Source: Terrimesophilobacter sp044464485
Lineage (GTDB): Bacteria; Actinomycetota; Actinomycetes; Actinomycetales; Microbacteriaceae
Direction: 5' to 3'
Length of the DNA: 37,827 bases
Assembly: GCA_044464485.1 (NCBI GenBank)
Contig: JBIQLG010000016.1
Span: 1 to 37,827 of the forward strand
The notes under the pieces were generated by a model. It saw nothing but the letters and a program-made list of their open reading frames with translations. It did no database searches and was not told where the DNA came from. The position numbers and the translations under genes were made by a program. Below are positions 31,984 to 37,827 of the stretch, piece after piece. The stretch's first letter is position 1, and the number at the start of each line of letters is the position of its first letter.

Positions 31984-32748
31984 CTATTCGTCGTCCGCGT
32001 CGAGTTCCGCCTGAACGTCAGCGGGGATGGTGAAGTTGGCAAAAACGTTCTGCACGTCGTCACTGTCTTCGAGGGCGTCGATGAGCCGGAAGACCTTGCG
32101 CGCGGTGTCGGCGTCTACCTCCACGCTGACGTTGGGCACGAATTCCGCCTCTGCCGAGTCATAGTCAATGCCTGAGGATTGAAGCGCGGTGCGCGCGACA
32201 ACGAGCTGAGAAGGATCCGTGATGACCTCGAATCCGCCGCCCTGGTCGTTGACCTCTTCTGCGCCGGCGTCGAGCACTGCCAGAAGGATGTCATCCTCGG
32301 AGACACCGTCGACTTTCGTAATCGAAATGACGCCTTTGCGGTTGAAGTTGTACGCGACGCTGCCCGGATCAGCCATGGTTCCGCCGTTTCGCGTCATGAT
32401 GGTGCGTACTTCGGCCGCCGCGCGGTTTTTGTTGTCGGTGAGGCACTCGATGAGAAGAGCTACCCCATTCGGACCATAACCCTCATACATGATCGTCTGG
32501 TAGTCGACCGACTCGCCCGTGAGCCCCGCTCCACGTTTGACCGCCCGATCAATGTTGTCATTGGGGACGCTCGTTTTCTTCGCCTTCTGGATGGCATCGA
32601 CGAGTGTCGGATTTCCCGCAAGATCTGCACCGCCGATTTTCGCGGCAACTTCGATGTTCTTGATGAGCTTCGCGAAGGACTTGGCACGCCGGGAGTCGAT
32701 GATCGCCTTCTTGTGTTTGGTGGTCGCCCACTTTGAATGACCGCTCAC
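31984..32748 (-). CDS. yebC: YebC/TACO1-family protein
   Basis: A 254-residue, three-domain protein of the YebC family, labelled a transcriptional regulator in older annotations and more recently linked to translation of proline-rich sequences. Signature: SGHSKWATTKHKKAIIDSRR at the N-terminus, PNDNIDRAVKRGAG, YEGYGPNGVALLIECLTDN, and FNRKGVISI. The start is GTG at 32748 with GAGGAG upstream. It precedes ruvC-ruvA-ruvB, the usual order in actinobacteria. EF-P, another factor that helps with polyproline, is also encoded in this window, but not next to it. Confidence 0.97.
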   Translation of the reverse strand: MSGHSKWATTKHKKAIIDSRRAKSFAKLIKNIEVAAKIGGADLAGNPTLVDAIQKAKKTSVPNDNIDRAVKRGAGLTGESVDYQTIMYEGYGPNGVALLIECLTDNKNRAAAEVRTIMTRNGGTMADPGSVAYNFNRKGVISITKVDGVSEDDILLAVLDAGAEEVNDQGGGFEVITDPSQLVVARTALQSSGIDYDSAEAEFVPNVSVEVDADTARKVFRLIDALEDSDDVQNVFANFTIPADVQAELDADDE

Positions 32749-32796
32749 AGTGCACTCCTCAACATCAACCTTCGCCTCTCGCTGGAACCACGGTCG

Positions 32797-32802
32797 ATTC
32801 TA
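32797..32802 (-). promoter_or_regulatory. Candidate -10 element for yebC-ruvCAB
   Basis: TAGAAT on the minus strand matches TATAAT at five of six positions and overlaps the stop of the upstream membrane-protein gene. No -35 with correct spacing is evident. The leader would be about 40 bases. I found no LexA-type CGAAC-N4-GTTCG site here. Confidence 0.35.
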
Positions 32803-33405
32803 TCCAGCTAACCTCACGCCGGCTTCACGCAGCTCCAGTTGAGCAAGCATCGCGATGACGTTTCGATTGCCGAGCCGCCACGCCTCGACCGGATGATCGC
32901 CCACGCGAGCGAGGTCTCGCGCAGAACCGTTCATGAGTGCCCTCAGCGCAAGAATGTCTGCGCCGTCGACAAGGTCGGCCAGCCTGCTTGCTTCCGTCGC
33001 CCTGCGCGCAAACCGGATCCTCCTGCCGATCCAGAACCAGCACACGCAGAGCACAATGACGCCGGCAACCACGAGTCCCACGATCGTCGCCGTGGTTTCG
33101 ATGAACGACTGAGTGGTCTGGCCGGCATCCTCGAGCGCTCCGCCCGTGCTGCCAGCTGCATCGAACGGAACCCGGATGGCGGTGCCGATCAAGGGGACCT
33201 GACCGAGTGCTGATCCCGCATCCGACATCGCGCTCCTGAACCCTGCACCGGCACTCTCCAATTGTCTGCCCGCTTCGGCGAGCGTGGCAATTGCCGCTCC
33301 CACCGCGGCGCCGAGCCACACTCCGCATCCGATGACGGCCAGCGCGACCAAGTCCGCGACTATTTGACGAGTACGCTGTAATGGAAAGTCTGAATAGATC
33401 TTCAT
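32800..33405 (-). CDS. Two-helix membrane protein of unknown function
   Basis: A 201-residue protein with two clear membrane helices (about 17-43 and 105-127), joined by a 60-residue loop rich in Gly, Ala and Ser that is likely outside the cell, and a C-terminal cytoplasmic region beginning with a basic stretch (GRRIRFARRATEAS). The last part (VDGADILALRALMNGSARDL) looks helical. I know no function; similar membrane proteins occur in actinobacteria. The ATG at 33405 has a GGGG ribosome-binding site and lies 17 bases after the pdxT stop, so the gene is probably co-transcribed with pdxS-pdxT. Confidence 0.82.
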   Translation of the reverse strand: MKIYSDFPLQRTRQIVADLVALAVIGCGVWLGAAVGAAIATLAEAGRQLESAGAGFRSAMSDAGSALGQVPLIGTAIRVPFDAAGSTGGALEDAGQTTQSFIETTATIVGLVVAGVIVLCVCWFWIGRRIRFARRATEASRLADLVDGADILALRALMNGSARDLARVGDHPVEAWRLGNRNVIAMLAQLELREAGVRLAG

Positions 33406-33422
33406 GACCCCAGCATGACGAT

Positions 33423-34001
33423 TTAGCGGAGGGATCGCACCTTCTCAAGAAAGTATTTGTGGAATCGGTGGTCTTCCGTCATCTCGGGGTGAAACGAGGT
33501 GCCGAGCGCTGCACCCTGCTCGACGGCGACGACTCTTCCATCATCGAGCGTCGCAAGCGCCGTGACGCCGATTCCCACGCGCTCAACCACGGGTGCACGA
33601 ATGAACACCGCGTGGAGCGGAGGCAACCCGATCACGGGAACGTCCAGGTCGACTTCAAACGAGTCGCGCTGCGATCCGAAGGCGTTGCGACGAACATCGA
33701 TGTCCAGGCTCCCGAGGCCCACCTGCCCGTCGATGCCGTCCAGGATGGTTGTCGACAGCATGATGAGCCCGGCGCACGTGCCGTAAACCGGAAGACCGGA
33801 AGCAATCGCCTCACGCAGCGGTTCGCGCAGTCCAAATGTTCGGGACAGTTTGTCCATCACGCTGGATTCGCCGCCGGGAATGATGAGGCCGTCCACTTGC
33901 GACAACTCGCTCGCACGACGCACCGGAATTGCTTCGGCACCGAAGCCGCGCAGCACGTTGACGTGCTCGCGAAAATCTCCTTGAAGTGCAAGCACTCCCA
34001 C
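33423..34001 (-). CDS. pdxT: Pyridoxal 5'-phosphate synthase glutaminase subunit
   Basis: Releases ammonia from glutamine for PdxS. It has 192 residues from the GTG at 34001. Motifs: VGVLALQGDFREH at the N-terminus, IPGGESSVM, the nucleophile Cys in VYGTCAGLI, RRNAFGSQRDSF, and the His-Glu pair in SFHPEMTEDHR. The frame stays open far upstream into pdxS, but the family N-terminus begins at VGVLALQG. The GTG lacks a ribosome-binding site. An ACG at 34016, spaced well after GGGCGAG, is a possible non-canonical start. It lies 25 bases after the pdxS stop. Confidence 0.93.
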   Translation of the reverse strand: MGVLALQGDFREHVNVLRGFGAEAIPVRRASELSQVDGLIIPGGESSVMDKLSRTFGLREPLREAIASGLPVYGTCAGLIMLSTTILDGIDGQVGLGSLDIDVRRNAFGSQRDSFEVDLDVPVIGLPPLHAVFIRAPVVERVGIGVTALATLDDGRVVAVEQGAALGTSFHPEMTEDHRFHKYFLEKVRSLR

Positions 34002-34026
34002 ACGTTGTGTCGACGTGGTACTCGCC

Positions 34027-34932
34027 CTACCAGCCGCGTTCGGAAAGGCGGTGGGGTGCGGCAAGATCGGAGACGTTGATTCCCACCATCGCCTCGCCGA
34101 GACCGCGCGATACATCCGCCAACACCGCTGCGTCGTCGTAGAACGTCGTGGCCTTGACAATCGCCGCGGCACGCTGCGCCGGATTACCTGACTTGAAAAT
34201 TCCCGATCCGACAAACACGCCGTCGGCACCCAGCTGCATCATGAGCGCGGCATCGGCGGGAGTTGCGACCCCACCGGCCGTGAACAGCACGACGGGAAGC
34301 TTGCCGGTTTCCGCGATTTCCGCAACGAGCTCGTAGGGCGCCTGAAGCTCCTTCGCCGCGACATACAGTTCGTCCTTGGACTTCGACCGCAGCGCATTGA
34401 TCTCGCCGTTGATCGTTCGGATGTGCTTGGTCGCCTCGGAAACGTCCCCGGTTCCTGCTTCGCCCTTCGAGCGGATCATTGCGGCGCCTTCGGTGATGCG
34501 GCGAAGCGCCTCGCCGAGGTTCGTCGCCCCGCACACGAACGGGACGGTGAACTGCCACTTGTCGATGTGGTTCACGTAATCGGCGGGACTCAAGACTTCC
34601 GACTCGTCGATGTAGTCCACTTTGAGCGCTTCAAGAATCTGCGCCTCTACGAAGTGGCCGATGCGCGCCTTCGCCATCACCGGAATCGATACCGCCTCGA
34701 TGATGCCGTCGATGAGGTCAGGGTCGCTCATGCGCGCCACGCCGCCCTGAGACCGGATGTCTGCGGGAACCCGCTCCAGGGCCATGACTGCCACAGCACC
34801 TGCGTCTTCGGCAATCTTTGCCTGATCGGCGGTCACGACGTCCATGATCACACCGCCTTTAAGCATTTCTGCCAGCCCTCGCTTGACGCGGCTGGTGCCT
34901 AATTCTGCGGATGATGTATCGGTCTTGGACAT
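34027..34932 (-). CDS. pdxS: Pyridoxal 5'-phosphate synthase lyase subunit
   Basis: Makes PLP from ribose 5-phosphate, glyceraldehyde 3-phosphate and ammonia supplied by PdxT, the DXP-independent route. It has 301 residues in a TIM barrel. The catalytic Asp is in GGVIMDVVTADQAKIAEDAG, the substrate Lys in VMAKARIGHFVEAQ, the second Lys region in ALRSKSKDELY, and phosphate binding in GADGVFVGSGIFKS. The ATG at 34932 lies 9 bases after the HIT gene stop. Confidence 0.98.
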   Translation of the reverse strand: MSKTDTSSAELGTSRVKRGLAEMLKGGVIMDVVTADQAKIAEDAGAVAVMALERVPADIRSQGGVARMSDPDLIDGIIEAVSIPVMAKARIGHFVEAQILEALKVDYIDESEVLSPADYVNHIDKWQFTVPFVCGATNLGEALRRITEGAAMIRSKGEAGTGDVSEATKHIRTINGEINALRSKSKDELYVAAKELQAPYELVAEIAETGKLPVVLFTAGGVATPADAALMMQLGADGVFVGSGIFKSGNPAQRAAAIVKATTFYDDAAVLADVSRGLGEAMVGINVSDLAAPHRLSERGW

Positions 34933-34941
34933 GCATCCATT

Positions 34942-35508
34942 CTATGTCGGCCAGGCCGCCGAGATTTCTCGGCGAACCTCCCCAAGGAGTTTCGGGAGGG
35001 CCTTGGTGCCCGCAATGATGGGGAAGAAGTTCGAGTCGAGAGCCCAACGCGGAACGATGTGCTGGTGCAGGTGGGCGGCAATTCCAGCGCCGGCAATCTT
35101 CCCCTGGTTCATTCCGAGGTTGAAACCGTCGCAGTTCGAATTCGCTCTGAGAACCCTCATCGCGGTCTGGGTGAGGCTCGCAATTTCCGCGACTTCCTCT
35201 GCCGTTGCGTCGTCATATAACGCAACATGGCGATACGGGCACACCAGAAGGTGCCCCGAGTTGTACGGGAACAGGTTCAGGAGAACGTAGGCGTGCTCTC
35301 CGCGCGCGACAATCAGGGCTTTCTCATCGTCCAACTTCGGTGCGGCGCAAAACGGGCAGGTGTGTTCGTCCGGCTGCGTCTGATCCTGGACATACACGAG
35401 CCGGTGGGGAGTCCACAGCCTCTGGAAGGCATCCGGCACCGCCGCGAAATCGGCGGCGTCCTCCACCGGCACGCCGTCCAACTCAGAACTTTCGTTTGCC
35501 ACGGTCAC
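34942..35508 (-). CDS. HIT-family protein, probable Ap4A phosphorylase
   Basis: A 188-residue HIT protein. Motifs: CPFC (about 51-54), LNLFPYNSGHLLVCPYRHV, and the catalytic HLHQHIVPRW. The closest characterised relative by context and features is M. tuberculosis Rv2613c, an Ap4A phosphorylase encoded next to thrS; a hydrolase activity is also possible. The nominal start is GTG at 35508, forming a GTGA overlap with the thrS stop, which fits translational coupling. Ap4A is a by-product of aminoacyl-tRNA synthetases, so pairing with thrS makes sense. Confidence 0.9.
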   Translation of the reverse strand: MTVANESSELDGVPVEDAADFAAVPDAFQRLWTPHRLVYVQDQTQPDEHTCPFCAAPKLDDEKALIVARGEHAYVLLNLFPYNSGHLLVCPYRHVALYDDATAEEVAEIASLTQTAMRVLRANSNCDGFNLGMNQGKIAGAGIAAHLHQHIVPRWALDSNFFPIIAGTKALPKLLGEVRREISAAWPT

Positions 35509-37463
35509 ACCTGCGCGTGTTCGGCAATTGCGGTCGTAATGCGGTCGATGGCCTCGGCAATGGGGATTCCGTTCTCCTGATGGCCGTCGCGGAAGCGGAA
35601 GCTCACGGCACCGGCCGCCCGGTCCTCTTCACCCGCGATGAGCTGGAACGGAATCTTCTGCAGCGTCGCATTGCGGATCTTCTTGGGCATCCGGTCGTTC
35701 GAGTAGTCGACTTCTGCCCGCACGCCCGCGGCCTTCAATCGGTCGATGACGCCACCCAGGTAGTCGTAATATTCCTCGGCAACGGGGATACCGATGGCCT
35801 GGACGGGCGACAACCAGACGGGGAACGCACCGGCGAAGTGCTCAAGCAGGATGGCGAAGAAGCGCTCAATTGATCCAAACAATGCTCGATGGATCATGAT
35901 GGGGCGCTGCTTTGTGCCGTCGCGATCCGTGAATTCGAGTTCGAAGCGCTCCGGCAGGTTCGGGTCGACCTGCACCGTGGAAAGTTGCCACTCCCGCCCG
36001 ATGGCGTCTCGCGTTTTGAGGTCAATTTTCGGCCCGTAAAAAGCAGCTTCACCGGGGACCTCCGTGAGTTTCAATCCGCTGCGCAGTGCCACCTGGCGCA
36101 GAGCTTCCGTGGAGGAGTCCCAGAACTCCTCTGAGCCGATCCACTTCTCCTTGTGCTCGTCCTTCATTGACAGTTCCAGTTCGAACTCGGTCAACCCAAA
36201 GTCGCGCAGCATCGAGACCACGAAATCAAGTACCTTCGCCACCTCGTCCTGCAGTTGATCGGGAGCAACGAAGAGGTGCGAGTCATCCTGAGTGAAACCC
36301 CGCACGCGAGTCAGTCCGTGTAGTGCGCCGGAAAGTTCGTTGCGATACACCGTGCCGTTCTCGGCGAGACGCATGGGCAGGTCGCGATAGCTGCGTCCGC
36401 GCTCTTTGTAGATCAGGATGTGCATCGGGCAGTTCATCGGTTTGAGGTAGTAGTCCACCCCCTGTTTGGTGATGTTTCCCTTGCCGTCGCGCTCCTCATC
36501 CATGCGGATGGGGGGAAACATCCCCTCCTTGTAGGTGACCAAATGGTTGGACTGCAGGAACAGGTCCGCCTTGCTGATGTGCGGCGTGTATACGTAGGTA
36601 TAGCCGGCCTCGCGATGCCGTTTTCTTGCGTGTTCCTCGATCTCGCCGCGGACAATACCCCCGCGCGGATGCCACACCGAAAGGCCGGAACCGATTTCCT
36701 CCGGGAACGAAAACAGGTCGAGTTCTTTGCCGAGTTTGCGATGGTCCCGCCGGGCGGCTTCCTCCATCCGTGTCTGGTACTCGCGCAATTCCTCCTTAGA
36801 AGGCCACGCGGTGCCGTAGATGCGCTGGAGCTGCTTGTTTTTCTCCGAACCGCGCCAGTATGCGGCGGCGACGCGCGTGAGCGCGAATCCGTTTCCGATC
36901 ATGCGCGTGCTCGGCAGGTGCGGGCCGCGGCACAGGTCTTTCCACACCGTCTCACCCGTCTTCGGGTCGACGTTGTCGTACATCGTGAGCTCGGCTCCCC
37001 CGACTTCGACGGCCTCATCCTCCGCGTGATTCCCGCCCTTGAGCCCGATCAACTCGAGCTTGTACGGCTCGCCTGCGAGTTCAACTCGTGCCTCATCTTC
37101 GGTCACGACACGACGGCGGAACTGCTGGCCCTTCTTGATGATCGCGGCCATGGCCTTATCGATTGCCTTGAGATCCTCCGGGGTGAATGGTTCCTCGACA
37201 TCAAAGTCGTAGTAAAAGCCATCGGTGATGGGCGGACCGATTCCCAGCTTCGCATTCGGATTGATCGACTGCACGGCTTGCGCCATCACATGGGCCGCCG
37301 AGTGGCGCAGAATGTTGAGACCATCGGCAGAGCCGATTTCGACGGCCTCGACGGTGTCGGCATCCGTCACCGTGGCAGCCAGGTCCTTCACTTCGCCGTT
37401 GACCCGCATCGCGACAATGCTGCGGTCGTCAAAAAGTTCGAATCCGGTCTTCTGGCTGCTCAT
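35505..37463 (-). CDS. thrS: Threonyl-tRNA synthetase
   Basis: Charges tRNA-Thr and edits Ser-tRNA-Thr. It has 652 residues: a shortened N-terminal TGS-like region (about 1-48), the editing domain (HSAAHVMAQ, CRGPHLPST), the class II core with zinc ligands in KPMNCPMHILIY, GALHGLTRVRGFTQDDSH and IMIHRALFGSIERF, and the anticodon-binding domain (QAIGIPVAEEYYDYL). The TGS domain lacks about 30 N-terminal residues relative to E. coli. The ATG at 37463 has a modest GATGGA ribosome-binding site. It overlaps the HIT gene by 4 bp. Confidence 0.97.
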   Translation of the reverse strand: MSSQKTGFELFDDRSIVAMRVNGEVKDLAATVTDADTVEAVEIGSADGLNILRHSAAHVMAQAVQSINPNAKLGIGPPITDGFYYDFDVEEPFTPEDLKAIDKAMAAIIKKGQQFRRRVVTEDEARVELAGEPYKLELIGLKGGNHAEDEAVEVGGAELTMYDNVDPKTGETVWKDLCRGPHLPSTRMIGNGFALTRVAAAYWRGSEKNKQLQRIYGTAWPSKEELREYQTRMEEAARRDHRKLGKELDLFSFPEEIGSGLSVWHPRGGIVRGEIEEHARKRHREAGYTYVYTPHISKADLFLQSNHLVTYKEGMFPPIRMDEERDGKGNITKQGVDYYLKPMNCPMHILIYKERGRSYRDLPMRLAENGTVYRNELSGALHGLTRVRGFTQDDSHLFVAPDQLQDEVAKVLDFVVSMLRDFGLTEFELELSMKDEHKEKWIGSEEFWDSSTEALRQVALRSGLKLTEVPGEAAFYGPKIDLKTRDAIGREWQLSTVQVDPNLPERFELEFTDRDGTKQRPIMIHRALFGSIERFFAILLEHFAGAFPVWLSPVQAIGIPVAEEYYDYLGGVIDRLKAAGVRAEVDYSNDRMPKKIRNATLQKIPFQLIAGEEDRAAGAVSFRFRDGHQENGIPIAEAIDRITTAIAEHAQV

Positions 37464-37679
37464 TCCATCAACTTTAGCGGCGTCTCACAGGTGCGAATTC
37501 TGTGCAAGCGTGCGCCGCCCGCAGCGACGACGACACAAAGTTGCCGCATTCGCGTCATGAAGTCGCTTGATTGGTATCTGCTTTACTGGGTGGTCACGCT
37601 CAGACGTGCGGTTTCGACTGCGCCCTGAGCGATGCCGCCTGCCGCGCTGCCACGTCCCCCGCGTCGAGGCGGTGTCGGC
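37464..37679. other. Intergenic region upstream of thrS
   Basis: About 216 bases with no convincing gene. The thrS promoter should lie here. On the minus strand GTGACC followed 15 bases later by TACCAA (around 37572-37598) is the best but weak candidate. I see no T-box features: no specifier stem and no TGGNACCGCG-type antiterminator sequence. A plus-strand reading frame here is only a continuation of thrS antisense. Confidence 0.5.
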
Positions 37680-37712
37680 GGATCCCCTCCCTGCTTACTC
37701 GGGAGGGGATCC
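37680..37712. terminator. Perfect 12-bp hairpin between tRNA-Val and thrS
   Basis: GGATCCCCTCCC (37680-37691) pairs perfectly with GGGAGGGGATCC (37701-37712) around a 9-base loop. The stem is very GC-rich. Neither strand has a U-run after it, which is common for actinobacterial terminators. It lies about 60 bases after the tRNA-Val 3' end and probably ends that transcript before thrS. Confidence 0.65.
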
Positions 37713-37773
37713 AAATTCGCCGCGCACGTTCTCCGCGTTCTCCGCGCGTTGGCCACGCAATGACGCAGGTGTG

Positions 37774-37827
37774 TGGTGGGCGATACTGGGATCGAACCAG
37801 TGACCTCTTCCGTGTCAGGGAAGCGCG
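37774..37827 (-). tRNA. tRNA-Val(GAC), 5' part cut by window edge
   Basis: On the minus strand the anticodon arm is CTTCC-CTGACAC-GGAAG with anticodon GAC (37814-37816), so it reads valine GUC and GUU codons. The T arm is ACTGG-TTCGATC-CCAGT, followed by acceptor strand ATCGCCC, discriminator A and an encoded CCA. The D arm and 5' acceptor strand lie outside the window, so the acceptor pairing could not be checked. Confidence 0.9.

Noticed and set aside
32749..32830. Possible LexA box upstream of yebC-ruvCAB (minus-strand CGACCGTGGTTCC)
   Set aside because: Compared with CGAAC-N4-GTTCG it has the wrong spacer length and mismatches in both arms.
36420..37628. A 402-codon plus-strand open frame antisense to thrS
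   Set aside because: The composition is that of a reverse-strand shadow and thrS is complete on the other strand.
37464..37680. T-box leader for thrS
   Set aside because: No specifier loop, no conserved antiterminator bulge sequence, and the hairpin present lies too far away, next to the tRNA gene.

Overview
This window is a stretch of actinobacterial core chromosome, most likely from the family Microbacteriaceae. The evidence is the actinobacterial gene order (yajC-secD-secF-rel; thrS-HIT-pdxS-pdxT-yebC-ruvC-ruvA-ruvB; alaS-ruvX-mltG-aro-efp-nusB-pyr), an actinobacterial integration host factor (mIHF) domain fused to guanylate kinase, an S4 protein without zinc cysteines, many GTG starts and a fairly high GC content. 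A run of 10 Ns shows that this is a draft assembly. I found no CRISPR array, insertion sequence, prophage or plasmid gene.

Layout. (1) 1-18642, all on the minus strand and read from high to low coordinates: alaS, ruvX, mltG, aroE, aroC, aroK, aroB, aroQ, efp, nusB, then pyrR, pyrB, pyrC, a membrane PH-like gene, carA, carB, pyrF and the 5' part of an mIHF-gmk fusion. Most junctions are 1-14 bp overlaps, often ATGA or GTGA, so this is a tightly coupled translational array. It makes chorismate (aro), UMP (pyr/car) and GDP (gmk), with translation and transcription factors (alaS, efp, nusB) and cell-wall and nuclease genes (mltG, ruvX) mixed in. A PyrR-binding hairpin directly before the pyrR ribosome-binding site predicts feedback control of the pyr half. 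(2) 18654-19826: a 74-residue membrane protein and rpsD, with a long structured rpsD leader. (3) 19827-21170: rarA, divergent from a plus-strand block (21261-24023) holding a membrane-anchored cyclophilin-like protein, a DUF349 coiled-coil protein broken by the N gap, and a solo AbiEi-like gene preceded by two DnaA-box-like nonamers. (4) 24020-29628, minus strand: yajC-secD-secF (the Sec accessory complex) followed by rel (ppGpp synthase/hydrolase), whose stop overlaps the AbiEi-like stop. (5) 29717-32748: yebC-ruvC-ruvA-ruvB, for Holliday junction processing. (6) 32800-37463: a two-helix membrane protein, pdxT and pdxS (pyridoxal phosphate synthase), a HIT-family hydrolase/phosphorylase and thrS. 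(7) 37464-37827: an intergenic region with a perfect 12-bp hairpin, then the 3' part of a tRNA-Val(GAC) cut by the window end.

Most of the window is conserved housekeeping DNA, and I found no clear new multi-gene system. The places most worth a second look are the mIHF-gmk fusion, the PyrR translational switch, the rpsD leader, the DnaA-box-like motifs with the solo AbiEi-like gene, the degenerate cyclophilin and the possible non-canonical start of pdxT.
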